Shown: piece after piece, positions 5,601 through 5,822 of the stretch | Position numbering within the stretch: position 1 is the stretch's first letter | How the letters are laid out: every line of letters starts with the position of its first letter | Assembly (NCBI GenBank): GCA_964429075.1 | Contig: CAYSBA010000060.1 | Coordinates: forward strand, 1 to 5,822 | Source: CAYSBA01 sp964429075 [NCBI: uncultured bacterium] | GTDB lineage: Bacteria; CAYSBA01 | Length of the DNA stretch: 5,822 nt | Direction of reading: 5' to 3' | Program-made: the position numbers and the translations under genes | Notes under the pieces: model-generated | What the model was told of the DNA's origin: nothing | What the model saw: only the letters and a program-made list of their open reading frames with translations | Databases searched by the model: none

Positions 5601-5822
5601 AAAGATGCCGGGTTGTGTTCCTTTCCATGACAATTTAAATAGCACTCCCCTCTAAATGCTCCAAGATCAATAAACTCAAGACGTCCATTTTTTGAAGGAC
5701 TAACTTTTGTAAAACGCGGATCCTTGTTAAAACGAATAAGATTTGTATTTTTTTTACTACCATGTGAATCATGGCAGGTGTAGCAGCTCGTCTTCTGATC
5801 CACAATGTGTAATTTGTGATAC
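5597..5822 (-). CDS. Multiheme c-type cytochrome, C-terminal fragment (5' end outside window)
   Basis: Exported electron-transfer protein; only the last 74 residues are visible, and the frame is open to the right edge with no stop. A GTG at 5803 could be misread as a start, but in-frame codons before it (reading Y-H-K-L-H-I) fit continuous coding, and a heme motif six residues after a start would leave no room for a signal peptide. Two heme-attachment motifs are present: CYTCH followed by DSHGS, and near the end CYLNCH, a CX3CH variant, followed by GKEHNP. The arrangement C-x-T-C-H-D-x-H-G-S, then N-x-x-L-I-x-F, then G-R-L-E-F-x-D-x-G, then a final C(Y)xxCHG..HNP matches the C-terminal pattern I know from 'doubled CXXCH' cytochromes of Geobacter-like bacteria. 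It ends in TGA, which overlaps the probable start of the next cytochrome. Total heme number and substrate are unknown because most of the gene is missing. Confidence 0.88.
   Translation of the reverse strand, partial: YHKLHIVDQKTSCYTCHDSHGSKKNTNLIRFNKDPRFTKVSPSKNGRLEFIDLGAFRGECYLNCHGKEHNPASF

Noticed and set aside
5440-5628. A second minus-strand frame with a hydrophobic start (MERNTT...) overlapping the tetraheme gene
   Set aside because: It has no heme motif, no ribosome site and loses any cytochrome pattern after the hydrophobic stretch. The hydrophobicity comes from AT-rich DNA shared with the real signal sequence in the other frame.
5597-5803. GTG at 5803 as the true start of a 68-residue cytochrome
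   Set aside because: The frame is open to the window edge, and such a start would leave no signal peptide before the first heme motif. It is the end of a longer gene.

Overview
This window holds five protein genes, all read from the minus strand and packed head to tail. No gap is longer than 13 bases and three junctions overlap, so it looks like the inside of a single operon. Both ends cut through genes. I see no RNA gene, insertion sequence, CRISPR array, terminator or promoter. The DNA is AT-rich. The proteins are exported: N-terminal signal sequences are visible wherever the start is present. Three of the five are multiheme c-type cytochromes. Together with a Gram-negative-style C-terminal sorting tail, this suggests an anaerobic, cytochrome-rich bacterium such as a member of the Desulfuromonadia/Desulfobacterota or Nitrospirota. 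That placement is inference; the sequence alone does not fix the taxon.

Layout in transcription order, right to left: (1) 5822-5597, the C-terminal end of a multiheme cytochrome with one CXXCH and one CX3CH heme motif. (2) 5600-5238, a small tetraheme cytochrome whose probable TTG start overlaps the previous stop. (3) 5224-1271, a 1317-residue non-heme surface protein. It has Ig/PKD domains, a six-bladed NHL-type propeller, an acidic calcium-binding linker, six more Ig/PKD-type domains, an unrecognised domain, and a Cys-Gly-Cys / membrane helix / Arg-Arg tail of MYXO-CTERM type. (4) 1292-504, a secreted pentaheme cytochrome overlapping gene 3 by 22 bases. (5) 500-1, the N-terminal 166 residues of a secreted non-heme beta-rich protein that runs off the left edge.

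Taken together, the window encodes eleven c-type heme motifs in three exported proteins, plus a long multidomain protein that looks tethered to the cell surface. The simplest reading is an envelope or extracellular electron-transfer cluster. In it the PKD/NHL protein would act as scaffold, adhesin or cytochrome-binding partner, but the role is inferred from gene order. I cannot tell whether the system respires metals, minerals or electrodes, exchanges electrons between species, or does something else.
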